Assembly (NCBI GenBank): GCA_030603035.1
Contig: JAUVYQ010000094.1
Location: 1-10,016, forward strand
Reading direction: 5' to 3'
Source: Phycisphaerae bacterium
GTDB lineage: Bacteria; Planctomycetota; Phycisphaerae; Sedimentisphaerales; SG8-4
Length of the DNA stretch: 10,016 nucleotides
In this document: piece after piece, positions 1 through 7,495 of the stretch
Layout: every line of letters begins with the position of its first letter
Position numbering within the stretch: position 1 is the first letter of the stretch
Notes under the pieces: generated by a model
Told to the model about the DNA's origin: nothing
The model's input: only the letters and a program-made list of their open reading frames with translations
Database searches by the model: none
Translations under genes and position numbers: made by a program

Positions 1-1
1 A

Positions 2-199
2 GGAATAAATCGGGTTGAAGGCAAGATCGTTGGCGATGTTGTCTTTGAAGAAGCGAAAGAAAAAGCTTCTTTAATTACACCTGTCCCCGGAGGTGTAGGG
101 CCGGTAACTACTGCCATGCTTTTAAAAAACACAGTCGAGGCCTGGAAAATCCAGTTGGGATATGATTTTATGAGGGACATCAAATGGACAATGAGTTGA
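2..199 (+). CDS. folD: FolD, bifunctional methylenetetrahydrofolate dehydrogenase/cyclohydrolase (C-terminal part only)
   Basis: This is the last 65 codons of folD; the start lies left of the window. FolD converts 5,10-methylene-THF to 10-formyl-THF in the cytosol, using NAD(P) and then water. The visible part begins [13 protein letters not shown], which matches the end of the NAD(P)-binding domain, and then carries the family signature [14 protein letters not shown] (residues about 28-41 of the fragment). The C-terminal helix follows ([12 protein letters not shown]). The tail is about ten residues longer than the usual ending, which is not unusual. The stop at 197-199 lies inside the next ORF, so the two genes overlap by 16 bases and are probably translationally coupled. 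The identification is firm because this signature is highly specific. Confidence 0.93.
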   Translation, partial: GINRVEGKIVGDVVFEEAKEKASLITPVPGGVGPVTTAMLLKNTVEAWKIQLGYDFMRDIKWTMS

Positions 200-351
200 A
201 AAGATTGGAAGAAAAAATCTTAGACGAATACTTGAATTTAGTTCAAAGAGTACAACCCGAATTAGAAAAACACTTTTTCTATGATGTGATGCCACCCTGG
301 GAAGATTTCAGAGAATATAGGTTAGAAGAATTAGCAGATAGGAGGTCGTAA
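184..351 (+). CDS. Small conserved-looking protein of unknown function coupled to folD
   Basis: This is a 55-residue ORF from ATG at 184 to TAA at 349-351. It has a good Shine-Dalgarno sequence, GAGGG at 172-176, seven bases before the ATG, and overlaps the end of folD by 16 bases. That is a typical layout for a coupled second gene. The protein is very hydrophilic and rich in Glu, Leu and Arg. The N-terminal half ([20 protein letters not shown]) looks like an amphipathic helix, and the C-terminal half carries aromatic residues ([16 protein letters not shown]). There is no signal peptide, membrane segment or cysteine. I do not recognise the family. The strong ribosome binding site and coupling make it likely real; the function is unknown. 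Confidence 0.68.
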   Translation: MDNELKRLEEKILDEYLNLVQRVQPELEKHFFYDVMPPWEDFREYRLEELADRRS

Positions 352-471
352 GCCCGAATGATATTTCATTATTATTTGTAATTATACCTTTCATTTCTGC
401 GCCTCGCCTAATACCTATGCCGCCCGGCAGCATGATTGCTTCCGTTCACCCCGCCGCAATGAGTAAATAGC

Positions 472-499
472 TTGAAGTAATAGCCACTGGCGTTATAAT
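472..499 (+). promoter_or_regulatory. Candidate sigma70-type promoter for the acuC-acyl-CoA synthetase unit
   Basis: A perfect -10 hexamer TATAAT lies at 494-499, with TTGAAG (four of six consensus positions) at 472-477 as the -35. The spacer is 16 bases. Transcription would begin near 506 and leave a leader of about 85 bases that includes the 9-bp repeats. The position is right for the two-gene unit that follows. The call rests on motif match alone, and AT-rich matches occur by chance. Confidence 0.42.
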
Positions 500-541
500 T
501 CACCGGGTTTAGTTGGTATGCGTAGTTTGCAGTTCCTCTTT

Positions 542-577
542 GTGAAATCAGCGGAATCTGTGAAACCTGTGGCTAAT
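542..577 (+). repeat. Four tandem degenerate 9-bp units in the acuC leader
   Basis: Four consecutive 9-base units can be read without gaps: GTGAAATCA (542-550), GCGGAATCT (551-559), GTGAAACCT (560-568) and GTGGCTAAT (569-577). The first three fit GYGRAAYCW, and the fourth is a degraded copy. The array ends three bases before the GAGGAG ribosome binding site of the deacetylase gene. From memory, similar 'aatctgtgaaatctgtgg' strings are scattered in intergenic DNA of many environmental bacteria. That is recollection, not a search result. Confidence 0.7.
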
Positions 578-580
578 TTA

Positions 581-586
581 GAGGAG
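581..586 (+). promoter_or_regulatory. Ribosome binding site that favours a TTG start for acuC
   Basis: GAGGAG at 581-586 lies five bases before a TTG at 592-594. The longer reading would start at GTG 586-588, but that codon overlaps the ribosome binding site itself. The TTG start is therefore preferred, which shortens the protein by two residues. Confidence 0.65.
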
Positions 587-591
587 TGATT

Positions 592-1665
592 TTGGAAACA
601 AAAAAAGCTGCTTTTATTTATTCGGGGGAACTGGAGGAGTATCGTTATCCGCCGGAGCATCCGTTTAATACCATCCGGGCCCGGAAAACCAGGGAGATTC
701 TCAACTTTAGGGGTCTGCTGTCCGGCGGCGGCAGAAGCGAAGCGGCACCTGTCCCGGCCGAGAGAGTCGTTCTAAAGAAATTTCACTCGGCCCGTTATTT
801 ACACGCATTGCAAACCGCTTCCAAAGGCAAGTGGGACAGCGAAGCACTCAATATGGGAATAGGGACGCAGGATTGTCCCGTCTTCAAGGGACTATATGAC
901 TATGCAGTTCTGGCTGCCGGCGCTACACTTACCGCGGCAAATCTGATTCTTTCAAATTCAGCTGATGCGGCATTTAATCCATCAGGCGGGTTTCATCACG
1001 CAGGCCCCGAACGGGCATCCGGCTTCTGCTATATCAACGACGTGGCCCTTGCCTGTATGATATTGGCTGAAGCCGGGAAGCGAGTTTTATACCTGGACGT
1101 GGACGTTCATCACGGTGACGGCGTTGCGTACGCATTTTACAGACGCTGCGATGTGATGACCATATCATTTCACGAGAACCCAAGGGCGCTGTTTCCCGGA
1201 ACAGGATTTGAAGATGAAATCGGCAGTGGGGAAGGGGCGGGCTACTGTGTAAATGTCCCTCTTCCGATTGGCACTTATGACCAGGCGTATATGAAGGCAT
1301 TTGAAACTATAGCTCTGCCGTTAATTACAGCTTTCAATCCTGACGTATTTGTTTTTGAGTTGGGGGCTGATGCCCTTGCAGGCGACCCTCTTGCGCACCT
1401 GTATTTGACTAATAATGTTTATGCCGACATCATCAACCATCTGCTGAGTTTTGGCAAACCCATCCTTGTAACCGGCGGCGGCGGATATAATGTCGATAAT
1501 ACCGTAAAGGCCTGGGCCGTTGCCTGGAGCATTCTTTGTGGTGGGGAAGCCGAACGCGACAGGGAACTGGCGGTAAGCAGCCAACAGCGCAGTACAGTAA
1601 CACCTGCGATAGAAGCCACGATAGAAGCGGTCAAAGCAAATGTTTTTGCATTTCACAACTTATAG
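592..1665 (+). CDS. acuC: AcuC/histone-deacetylase-family protein (Zn-dependent deacetylase)
   Basis: This 357-residue protein is a full-length class I-like HDAC/AcuC fold and is cytosolic, with no signal peptide. The catalytic set is intact, numbered from the TTG start. The paired active-site histidines are H135 and H136 in GGFHHA. FCYINDVAL follows. The block LDVDVHHGDG gives D169 of the charge relay and zinc ligands D171 and H173. SFHE is at 192-195. The third zinc ligand is D260 in LGADALAGD, and the catalytic tyrosine is Y299 in GGGGY. Family members remove acetyl or other acyl groups from lysines or polyamines; in Bacillus, AcuC deacetylates acetyl-CoA synthetase. The acyl-CoA synthetase gene begins 19 bases downstream, which suggests a shared transcript and a role in acyl metabolism. 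No acetyltransferase gene is in the window. The true substrate cannot be read from the sequence. Confidence 0.9.
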   Translation: METKKAAFIYSGELEEYRYPPEHPFNTIRARKTREILNFRGLLSGGGRSEAAPVPAERVVLKKFHSARYLHALQTASKGKWDSEALNMGIGTQDCPVFKGLYDYAVLAAGATLTAANLILSNSADAAFNPSGGFHHAGPERASGFCYINDVALACMILAEAGKRVLYLDVDVHHGDGVAYAFYRRCDVMTISFHENPRALFPGTGFEDEIGSGEGAGYCVNVPLPIGTYDQAYMKAFETIALPLITAFNPDVFVFELGADALAGDPLAHLYLTNNVYADIINHLLSFGKPILVTGGGGYNVDNTVKAWAVAWSILCGGEAERDRELAVSSQQRSTVTPAIEATIEAVKANVFAFHNL

Positions 1666-1684
1666 TGGTAGCGTATAGGGTATA

Positions 1685-3808
1685 ATGACAAAAGACATTG
1701 AATTCATTATGAGTCCCCGGTCAATTGCTGTGGTGGGAGCGACGAACCGGCCTGGCAGCGTAGGACTTGCTGTGTTTCGCAATATCCTCAGTGCCGGGTT
1801 TCAGGGAGTCCTTTTTCCGGTAAATCCCAAAGCCAAATCCGTCCAGAGCGTAAAGGCCTATCCTAAACTGGCGGACATTCCTGACGAGGTGGACCTGGCA
1901 GTCGTTATTGTTCCTGCCGAAATTGTTTGCTCTATACTGGAAGAGGCCGGCCAAAAGCAGGTCAAAGGCGCCATTGTCATTAGTGCCGGATTTAAGGAGG
2001 TGGGGGAGCGTGGAGTAGAGCTGGAGAATCGTCTCAAAGAAGTGATTGCGAAATACAACATCCGCCTGGTGGGGCCCAACTGTCTTGGTGTCATCAATAA
2101 CGAAGAGAGCGTTCGGATGAATGCCAGTTTCGCAACGAAGATGCCGAAAGCCGGAAACATTGCCTTCATTTCACAGTCCGGCGCTCTTTGTACTGCGGTG
2201 CTCGATTATGCAGAAGGCAGGGACATTGGATTCTCAAAATTCATCAGCTTCGGGAACAAAGCTGATGTAAGTGAGATAGAGCTGCTGCGCTATCTTAAAG
2301 ATGACCCGGATACGGATGTAATTCTTATGTATCTGGAGGACATTACTAACGGTCGTGAGTTTCTTGAGACCGCAAGGGAAATCACATGGGATGCCCGCAA
2401 GCCTATGCTCGCCATCAAGTCCGGTCGTTCTGCTGAGGGCGCTCGTGCAGCCGCCTCTCATACCGGTTCTCTGGCCGGCTCCGATAACGCATACGATGCT
2501 ATTTTTTATCAGAGCGGCATCCTGCGGGTGGAGGGCATCGATGAGCTCTTCAACCGTGCCGTTGCTTTCTCCAAACAGCCGATACCAAAGGGCAACCGCA
2601 TCGCCATCGTTACCAATGCGGGAGGGCCGGGCATTATGGCTACGGATGCCGCCATTCGGCACAACCTGAAGATTGCCACTCTGTCGGAGGAAACAAAACA
2701 GAAGTTGAAACAAGAGCTTCCACCAACTGCCAGCATCGAGAATCCTGTTGATGTGATTGGAGATGCCACGCACGAGCGTTACGAGGCGGCCATTCGCCAC
2801 ATCCTTATGGATGAAAATGTGGATGGTGGCATCGTAATACTCAGCCCGCAGGCGATGACCAACGTTCTGGAGACTGCCCAGATCGTCCCAGCTGTGGTGA
2901 AGGATATTGACAAGCCGGTGCTCTGCTCATTTATGGGTATTGTCGATGTTTCCGAGGGCGTCAGGTATCTGGAAAAGCACGGCATCCCCAATTATGCTTT
3001 TCCCGAGGCAGCAGTCAGGTCAATGGCATCGATGGCGTTTTATGGAAACCTGCTGAGTCTCGAGAGGAGAGAGGTGCGGAGAGTGGCTGCGGACCGTGAC
3101 ACCGCCACCGTGGTCATAAAAAAGAAGCTTGCCGGCAGGGACAGCTATTACATGTCTGAAAAAGAAGCGAACGAAATTCTTCAGTGTTACGGGTTCCCTG
3201 TTTTGAAGAGTGTTCTGCTCAAAGATTTATCGCAGGTTGACGAAGCAGCGGAGGAGCTCGTCTTTCCGGTGGCTATGAAGGTTAGTTCTGCGGATATTGT
3301 CCACAAGTTTGATGCGGGAGGTGTTCGGCTGAAAATCAAGACGAAAGAGGAAGCGCGAAAGGCCTTTGAAGATATTATTGAAAATGCAAAAAAGTTTAAG
3401 CCCTCAGCAGAAATTGATGGTGTCATCATAGAGAGGATGGCCAGGCGTGGAGTTGAAATTATCCTCGGTGCCGTCAGGGACCCCAAGTTCGGGCCAATCT
3501 GCATGTTCGGCCTCGGCGGGACATTTGTTGAGGCGATGAAGGATGTCACTTTCCGGCTGGCTCCCATGTGGGAGATTAGTGCGGAGATTATGATACGGAC
3601 CATCAAGGCATACGGTGTTCTCAAGGGAGTCCGAGGAGCACCGCCCTGCGACATCGATGCCATCAAAGATTGCATTCTTCGACTTTCTCAGATGGTCGCT
3701 GAACACCCTGAGATCGCCGAGCTGGATATCAACCCACTCATCGTTTATCCCGAAGGAGAGGGATGCGTGGTGGCGGACAGCAGGATTCTTCTGAAAAATC
3801 CGGAGTAG
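1685..3808 (+). CDS. ADP-forming acyl-CoA (acetyl-CoA) synthetase, single-chain alpha-beta fusion
   Basis: This 707-residue enzyme belongs to the NDP-forming acyl-CoA synthetase superfamily (acyl-CoA + ADP + Pi to acid + ATP + CoA, reversible). Domains in order: a CoA-binding Rossmann domain (about 5-135, SIAVVGATNRPGSVG at 13-27 and GPNCLG at 130-135), a succinyl-CoA-synthetase-like flavodoxin domain (about 155-295, FISQSGA), a second such domain (about 303-460, IVTNAGGPGIMATDA), and a C-terminal ATP-grasp domain (about 485-700, DIVHKFDAGGV, FGLGGTFVEAMKD, ELDINPL). The phosphohistidine expected in this family is H259 in ASHTGSLAG. There is no GNAT domain, so it is not a Pat-type protein acetyltransferase. 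AGGG at 1677-1680 lies four bases before the ATG. Its usual roles are ATP formation during acetate or branched-acid production, or acid activation. The substrate is not determined here. Confidence 0.9.
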   Translation: MTKDIEFIMSPRSIAVVGATNRPGSVGLAVFRNILSAGFQGVLFPVNPKAKSVQSVKAYPKLADIPDEVDLAVVIVPAEIVCSILEEAGQKQVKGAIVISAGFKEVGERGVELENRLKEVIAKYNIRLVGPNCLGVINNEESVRMNASFATKMPKAGNIAFISQSGALCTAVLDYAEGRDIGFSKFISFGNKADVSEIELLRYLKDDPDTDVILMYLEDITNGREFLETAREITWDARKPMLAIKSGRSAEGARAAASHTGSLAGSDNAYDAIFYQSGILRVEGIDELFNRAVAFSKQPIPKGNRIAIVTNAGGPGIMATDAAIRHNLKIATLSEETKQKLKQELPPTASIENPVDVIGDATHERYEAAIRHILMDENVDGGIVILSPQAMTNVLETAQIVPAVVKDIDKPVLCSFMGIVDVSEGVRYLEKHGIPNYAFPEAAVRSMASMAFYGNLLSLERREVRRVAADRDTATVVIKKKLAGRDSYYMSEKEANEILQCYGFPVLKSVLLKDLSQVDEAAEELVFPVAMKVSSADIVHKFDAGGVRLKIKTKEEARKAFEDIIENAKKFKPSAEIDGVIIERMARRGVEIILGAVRDPKFGPICMFGLGGTFVEAMKDVTFRLAPMWEISAEIMIRTIKAYGVLKGVRGAPPCDIDAIKDCILRLSQMVAEHPEIAELDINPLIVYPEGEGCVVADSRILLKNPE

Positions 3809-4085
3809 TATTAAAACCACTCTTTCAAATTTGGCCGAGCGTACACATGGCGATGCCTGCTCCGCGCTGATTGTATAAACGTTACGCAAGTTTAATAGGC
3901 GATGGATTTTAGTGGATTTTCCTTAATATTTATTCTATTGTGTGACGAAAACTTATAAACAGCAGAATTGATATTCTAAGCCAGGGAGTTTGTGTAACTT
4001 ATGAAATAACAATGGGTTGTGTTCGGCAGCGGAGACGGGAGGCTCGAATCCAGGCTCGGCGATTTTTTGCTGATTGGGAACTATT
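3809..4085. other. Intergenic gap with no convincing feature
   Basis: This 277-base stretch lies between the acyl-CoA synthetase and the zinc-ribbon gene. The first half is AT-rich with stops in all frames. Near 4050-4068 there is a duplicated AGGCTCG followed by a run of six T, but no stem that would make it a good terminator. A TCGAAT string at 4045-4050 recalls a tRNA T-loop, but its flanks do not pair. No convincing promoter, RNA gene or coding fragment was seen. Confidence 0.5.
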
Positions 4086-4295
4086 GTGCCTATTTATGAG
4101 TATAAATGTGGTAAGTGCGGCAAGATAAATGAGTTTCTGGAAAACTCCGGCAGCAGACCGGGGAGAAGCTGCGTGTACTGCGGCAGCAAAAAATTGGAGA
4201 AGCAGTTCTCTGTATTCGCGCCCGGAGTCAAGGGAGGCGACTCGAAGCGCTGCCAGGGATGCAGCGATAATACCTGCCCATATACGCCAGATTAA
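4086..4295 (+). CDS. FmdB-family putative regulatory zinc-ribbon protein
   Basis: This is a 69-residue protein from a GTG start. The start at 4086 is chosen because FmdB-type proteins begin MPIYEYxC; an upstream in-frame TTG at 4074 would add four residues before that motif. The first zinc ribbon uses CGKC (C8, C11) and CVYC (C29, C32), the classic spacing of the family. The C-terminal tail adds a second cysteine group (C56, C59, C64 in RCQGCSDNTC). A weak GGGA at 4076-4079 precedes the start. The family name comes from a formamidase regulator, but for most members the function is unknown. It sits 36 bases upstream of leuS and may be cotranscribed with it. Confidence 0.85.
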   Translation: MPIYEYKCGKCGKINEFLENSGSRPGRSCVYCGSKKLEKQFSVFAPGVKGGDSKRCQGCSDNTCPYTPD

Positions 4296-4331
4296 GAATT
4301 CGGAGCTGGCCTACAGGGAGGCAAAAAATAA

Positions 4332-6887
4332 ATGAACGTGAAAAAGGGCGGCTACAACTTCAATGCAATGGAAAAAAAATGGCAGCAGTTGTGGCAAGAG
4401 CGTAAAACATTCAAAGCAAACGACTGCGATGATTCCAGGCCCAAATATTATGTGCTGGATATGTTTCCGTACCCCAGCGCCGCCGGTCTGCACGTTGGCC
4501 ATCCTGAAGGTTATACCGCAAGCGATATAGTCGCCCGGTATAAACGAATGAAGGGCTTCAATGTCCTGCACCCTATGGGCTGGGACGCATTCGGTCTGCC
4601 GGCAGAACAGTATGCCGTTGAGACCGGCACGCATCCCGCAGAAACCACGCAGAAAAACATTGAGAGTATGCACAGGCAAATCGAGTCGCTGGGCTTCAGT
4701 TATGACTGGGACCGGGAAGTCAATACCACCGACCCGAATTATTACAGGTGGACACAATGGATATTTCTGAAATTCTTTAACAGCTATTTTGATGAAGCTG
4801 AGCAGAAAGCTAAGCCGATTGAACAACTGCACATTCCGGAAGGGTTGAGTGAAGAAGATAAGCAAAAATTCATAGATGACCATCGTCTTGCTTATGAAGC
4901 AGAGGTACCTGTTAACTGGTGTCCGGCCCTGGGAACGGTCCTGGCAAATGAAGAAGTAGTTGGCGGCCTTAGTGAACGCGGCGGACATCCTGTAATCAGG
5001 AAGCCGATGCGGCAATGGATGCTGCGAATAACAAAGTACGCGGAAAGACTGCTCGAAGATTTATCTGAAGTGGACTGGCCGGAATCGATAAAGAAATTGC
5101 AGACAGATTGGATAGGCAAGAGTATCGGAGCAGAGGTCAATTTCAAGGTAGATGGCTTTGACGAAGAGGTTTGGGTATTTACAACCCGGCCGGATACCTT
5201 GTTCGGTGCAACTTATATGGTGATGGCTCCGGAGCATCCCCTTGTAGATAAAATCACAAGCGAGGAAAGGGAGGAGGATGTCCAAAGGTATCGTGAAGAG
5301 GCCGCGCGTAAGAGCGATCTGGACAGAACCGATTTGGCTAAAGAAAAAACCGGTGAACCGATTGGCGCTTACGCAATAAATCCGGCCAACAACGAAAAGA
5401 TTCCAATCTGGATAAGCGATTATGTTTTGATAAGCTACGGCACCGGCGCGATTATGGCCGTCCCCGCCCACGATGAGCGTGACTTTGAATTCGCTAAAGA
5501 ATTCGAACTGCCGATTATCCCGGTCGTTGAACCTGATGACAGGCAGCAGGCCGAATCGGTCAGGCAGGGTGAGTTGTGCTTCGTCGGTGATGGTAGGGCG
5601 ATTAACAGCGGGCAGTTCGACGGTCTGCCAACGGCTGAATTCAAGGAGCAAATCACAAGCTGGCTTGCTGAAAGAGACCTCGGCCAAAAAGCTGTGAATT
5701 ATAAACTGCGTGACTGGCTTTTTAGCAGGCAGCGTTACTGGGGTGAGCCGTTTCCGATTTTGCATACTGACGATGGCCGCATCATCGGGCTTTCGGAAGA
5801 AGATTTGCCTTTAGAGCTGCCGGTCGTTGAAAACTATAAGCCGGCAGGGACAGGTGAGTCGCCGTTAGCTAATATTGACGATTGGGTGAGTGTGATATTG
5901 GCCGACGGCTCAAAAGCGAGGCGTGAAACAAACACGATGCCTCAATGGGCCGGCAGCTGCTGGTATTATCTGCGATACCTTGACCCGGATAATAATCGGC
6001 GAAGCTGGGACGCGGAGAAGGAAAAATACTGGATGCCCGTTGATTTGTATATCGGCGGTGCCGAACACGCAGTGCTGCACCTTTTGTATGCACGATTCTG
6101 GCATAAGCTTCTCTATGACCTGGACTATGTTAGTACCAAAGAGCCGTTTAAGAAGCTTGTCAATCAAGGAATGATTCTCGGCGAAGACGGCCAGAAGATG
6201 AGCAAGTCCCGCGGCAATGTAATCAACCCTGATAAGGTTATTGCTGATTATGGCGCCGATTCGATGCGGCTTTATGAAATGTTTATGGGGCCTCTGGAAG
6301 CGATTAAGCCCTGGAGTATGCAAGGGGTGGAAGGCGTGCACCGGTTTTTGCAGAAGGCCTGGCGAATGGTTGTTGACGAGGATACAGGTGAGCTTGTCGA
6401 GGTGGTGAAAGAAGCCCAAGCAGGCGAAGCGACAGTTAGACTGTTGAATCAAACGATAAAAAAGGTCGGGGATGATATAGAAAATTTCAGATTCAACACG
6501 GCGATAAGTGCAATGATGATTTTTGTAAATTACCTGGGCCAACAAGCAATCAGGCCTAAATCGGTTATTGAGAAATTCGTTCTAATCCTTGCTCCGTTCG
6601 CACCTCATATTGCTGAGGAGCTCCGGGAGAAATTGGGACATACCGATACCGTAGCTTACGAGCCCTGGCCTGAATATGATAAGGAGCTTATCAAGGAAAA
6701 GGAAATTGAATTAGCGGTGCAGGTCAACGGCAAAATAAAGGGCAGAATAGTCGTTGCTGCCGAGGCGGACGAAGAGCAGATAAAACAAAAAGCGCTCGGC
6801 AGCAAAAAGATAATTGCCGCTATGGCCGGCAAAGAGGCTAAGAAAATCATCGTTGTTAAACCAAGAATAGTAAGCATAATCACCTGA
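4332..6887 (+). CDS. leuS: Leucyl-tRNA synthetase
   Basis: This 851-residue class Ia aminoacyl-tRNA synthetase charges tRNA-Leu with leucine in the cytosol. The ATP-binding signatures are HVGH at 54-57 and KMSKS at 622-626. The CP1 editing domain is present, with TTRPDTLFG at 284-292 and [15 protein letters not shown] around 371-385, where D381 is the conserved editing aspartate. The anticodon-binding domain and C-terminal domain ([13 protein letters not shown]) follow. Two variations are visible. A segment near 153-190 looks longer than in the E. coli enzyme, and the zinc-ribbon positions after [13 protein letters not shown] are not cysteine (only C197 remains). There is no leucine-specific insert before KMSKS, as in many bacteria. 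The ATG at 4332 is preceded by GGGAGG at 4316-4321, ten bases away. Confidence 0.97.
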   Translation: MNVKKGGYNFNAMEKKWQQLWQERKTFKANDCDDSRPKYYVLDMFPYPSAAGLHVGHPEGYTASDIVARYKRMKGFNVLHPMGWDAFGLPAEQYAVETGTHPAETTQKNIESMHRQIESLGFSYDWDREVNTTDPNYYRWTQWIFLKFFNSYFDEAEQKAKPIEQLHIPEGLSEEDKQKFIDDHRLAYEAEVPVNWCPALGTVLANEEVVGGLSERGGHPVIRKPMRQWMLRITKYAERLLEDLSEVDWPESIKKLQTDWIGKSIGAEVNFKVDGFDEEVWVFTTRPDTLFGATYMVMAPEHPLVDKITSEEREEDVQRYREEAARKSDLDRTDLAKEKTGEPIGAYAINPANNEKIPIWISDYVLISYGTGAIMAVPAHDERDFEFAKEFELPIIPVVEPDDRQQAESVRQGELCFVGDGRAINSGQFDGLPTAEFKEQITSWLAERDLGQKAVNYKLRDWLFSRQRYWGEPFPILHTDDGRIIGLSEEDLPLELPVVENYKPAGTGESPLANIDDWVSVILADGSKARRETNTMPQWAGSCWYYLRYLDPDNNRRSWDAEKEKYWMPVDLYIGGAEHAVLHLLYARFWHKLLYDLDYVSTKEPFKKLVNQGMILGEDGQKMSKSRGNVINPDKVIADYGADSMRLYEMFMGPLEAIKPWSMQGVEGVHRFLQKAWRMVVDEDTGELVEVVKEAQAGEATVRLLNQTIKKVGDDIENFRFNTAISAMMIFVNYLGQQAIRPKSVIEKFVLILAPFAPHIAEELREKLGHTDTVAYEPWPEYDKELIKEKEIELAVQVNGKIKGRIVVAAEADEEQIKQKALGSKKIIAAMAGKEAKKIIVVKPRIVSIIT

Positions 6888-6907
6888 ACATAGTCGGTTA
6901 TCTATTG

Positions 6908-7495
6908 ATGAGTACCGAAATTGAAGCAAAGCTGAAGGTTGATTCGCATAAAGAGATAATAGAGAAATTAACTGAACTCGGCGCCGAGATTTTAGAAGAG
7001 CAGTTGCAGATAGATTACTATTTTGATGATGTAAACACGACGCTAACCAGAGGCGATAAGTGTCTGCGGCTGCGGCGACAGATGGTCGGCGAGAGTGAGA
7101 AATTTTTTTTGACTTATAAAGGCGCCAGAGAAAAAAACGAATTCAAGAAAAGGCAGGAGATAGAAATTGAAGTCGGAGACGGCGATTCGGCTGAGAACCT
7201 TCTTTCGGCTCTTGCGTATGAAAAGGTATTGGTTTTTGAAAAGAAGCGTCGGATTTGGCGGCTCGGTAACTGTGTTGTTGCTCTGGATGAGTTACCGTTG
7301 TTAGGTGGTTTTGTGGAAATAGAAGGACCTGACGGAGAAAGCATCGCTGGTGCGCGAAGGAATTTAGGACTGGCAAACGTGCCGCATATCGGAGAAAGTT
7401 ACACCTTTTTGATGGTTGAAAAGCTTCGTCAGCTTGGCAAAGAGGAAAGAGAAGTTTTTTTGAAGGCCCGGGGTCGCAATTATGAAGCCGGATGA
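6908..7495 (+). CDS. CYTH-domain protein (class IV adenylate cyclase / triphosphate tunnel family)
   Basis: This 195-residue protein carries the CYTH N-terminal signature ExExK as E4, E6 and K8 (TEIEAKLKV). Alternating charged strands typical of the triphosphate tunnel follow: CLRLRRQ, FFLTYKG, KRQEIEIEV, KKRRIWRLG, CVVALDELP and GFVEIEGP. Charged residues of these strands bind triphosphate substrates and metal. Members include CyaB-type adenylate cyclase, thiamine triphosphatase and inorganic triphosphatase; sequence alone does not decide between them. ATG at 6908 is chosen over the adjacent TTG at 6905 because the protein then begins MSTEIEAK like its relatives. No clear Shine-Dalgarno sequence is visible. 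It begins 20 bases after leuS and overlaps the lipid kinase by 14 bases, so coupling with that gene is likely. Confidence 0.85.
   Translation: MSTEIEAKLKVDSHKEIIEKLTELGAEILEEQLQIDYYFDDVNTTLTRGDKCLRLRRQMVGESEKFFLTYKGAREKNEFKKRQEIEIEVGDGDSAENLLSALAYEKVLVFEKKRRIWRLGNCVVALDELPLLGGFVEIEGPDGESIAGARRNLGLANVPHIGESYTFLMVEKLRQLGKEEREVFLKARGRNYEAG

Larger units (their letters stand above)
352..591 (+). other. Intergenic region upstream of acuC
   Basis: This 240-base gap lies between the small ORF and the deacetylase gene. It contains a plausible sigma70-type promoter (472-499), a four-unit 9-bp repeat (542-577) and a ribosome binding site (581-586). Its first part (352-400) is AT-rich with only a weak 5-bp AT hairpin (357-370), so no clear terminator for the folD unit is visible. 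On the minus strand 411-572 is open for 54 codons but has no start codon; it is described under findings. No tRNA or recognisable riboswitch was seen. Confidence 0.6.

Noticed and set aside
357..370. AATGA/TCATT hairpin as terminator of the folD unit
   Set aside because: Only five mostly A-T pairs and no T-run; too weak to call.
340..378. Perfect AGGAGG at 340-345 followed by ATG at 358
   Set aside because: The ATG is 12 bases away and opens only a seven-codon frame; the purine run encodes the end of the small ORF.
3404..3889. Long minus-strand open frame opposite the acyl-CoA synthetase end
   Set aside because: Its overlap with a well-supported gene and unrecognisable sequence mark it as a shadow frame.
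3834..4060. Seven-base complementarity between GCCGAGC (3834-3840) and GCTCGGC (4054-4060)
   Set aside because: The arms are more than 200 bases apart with nothing else pairing; expected by chance.
4031..4068. tRNA-like T-loop string (TCGAAT) and T-run suggesting a tRNA or tmRNA end
   Set aside because: The flanking 5-base stems do not pair, and no acceptor or anticodon arm can be drawn.
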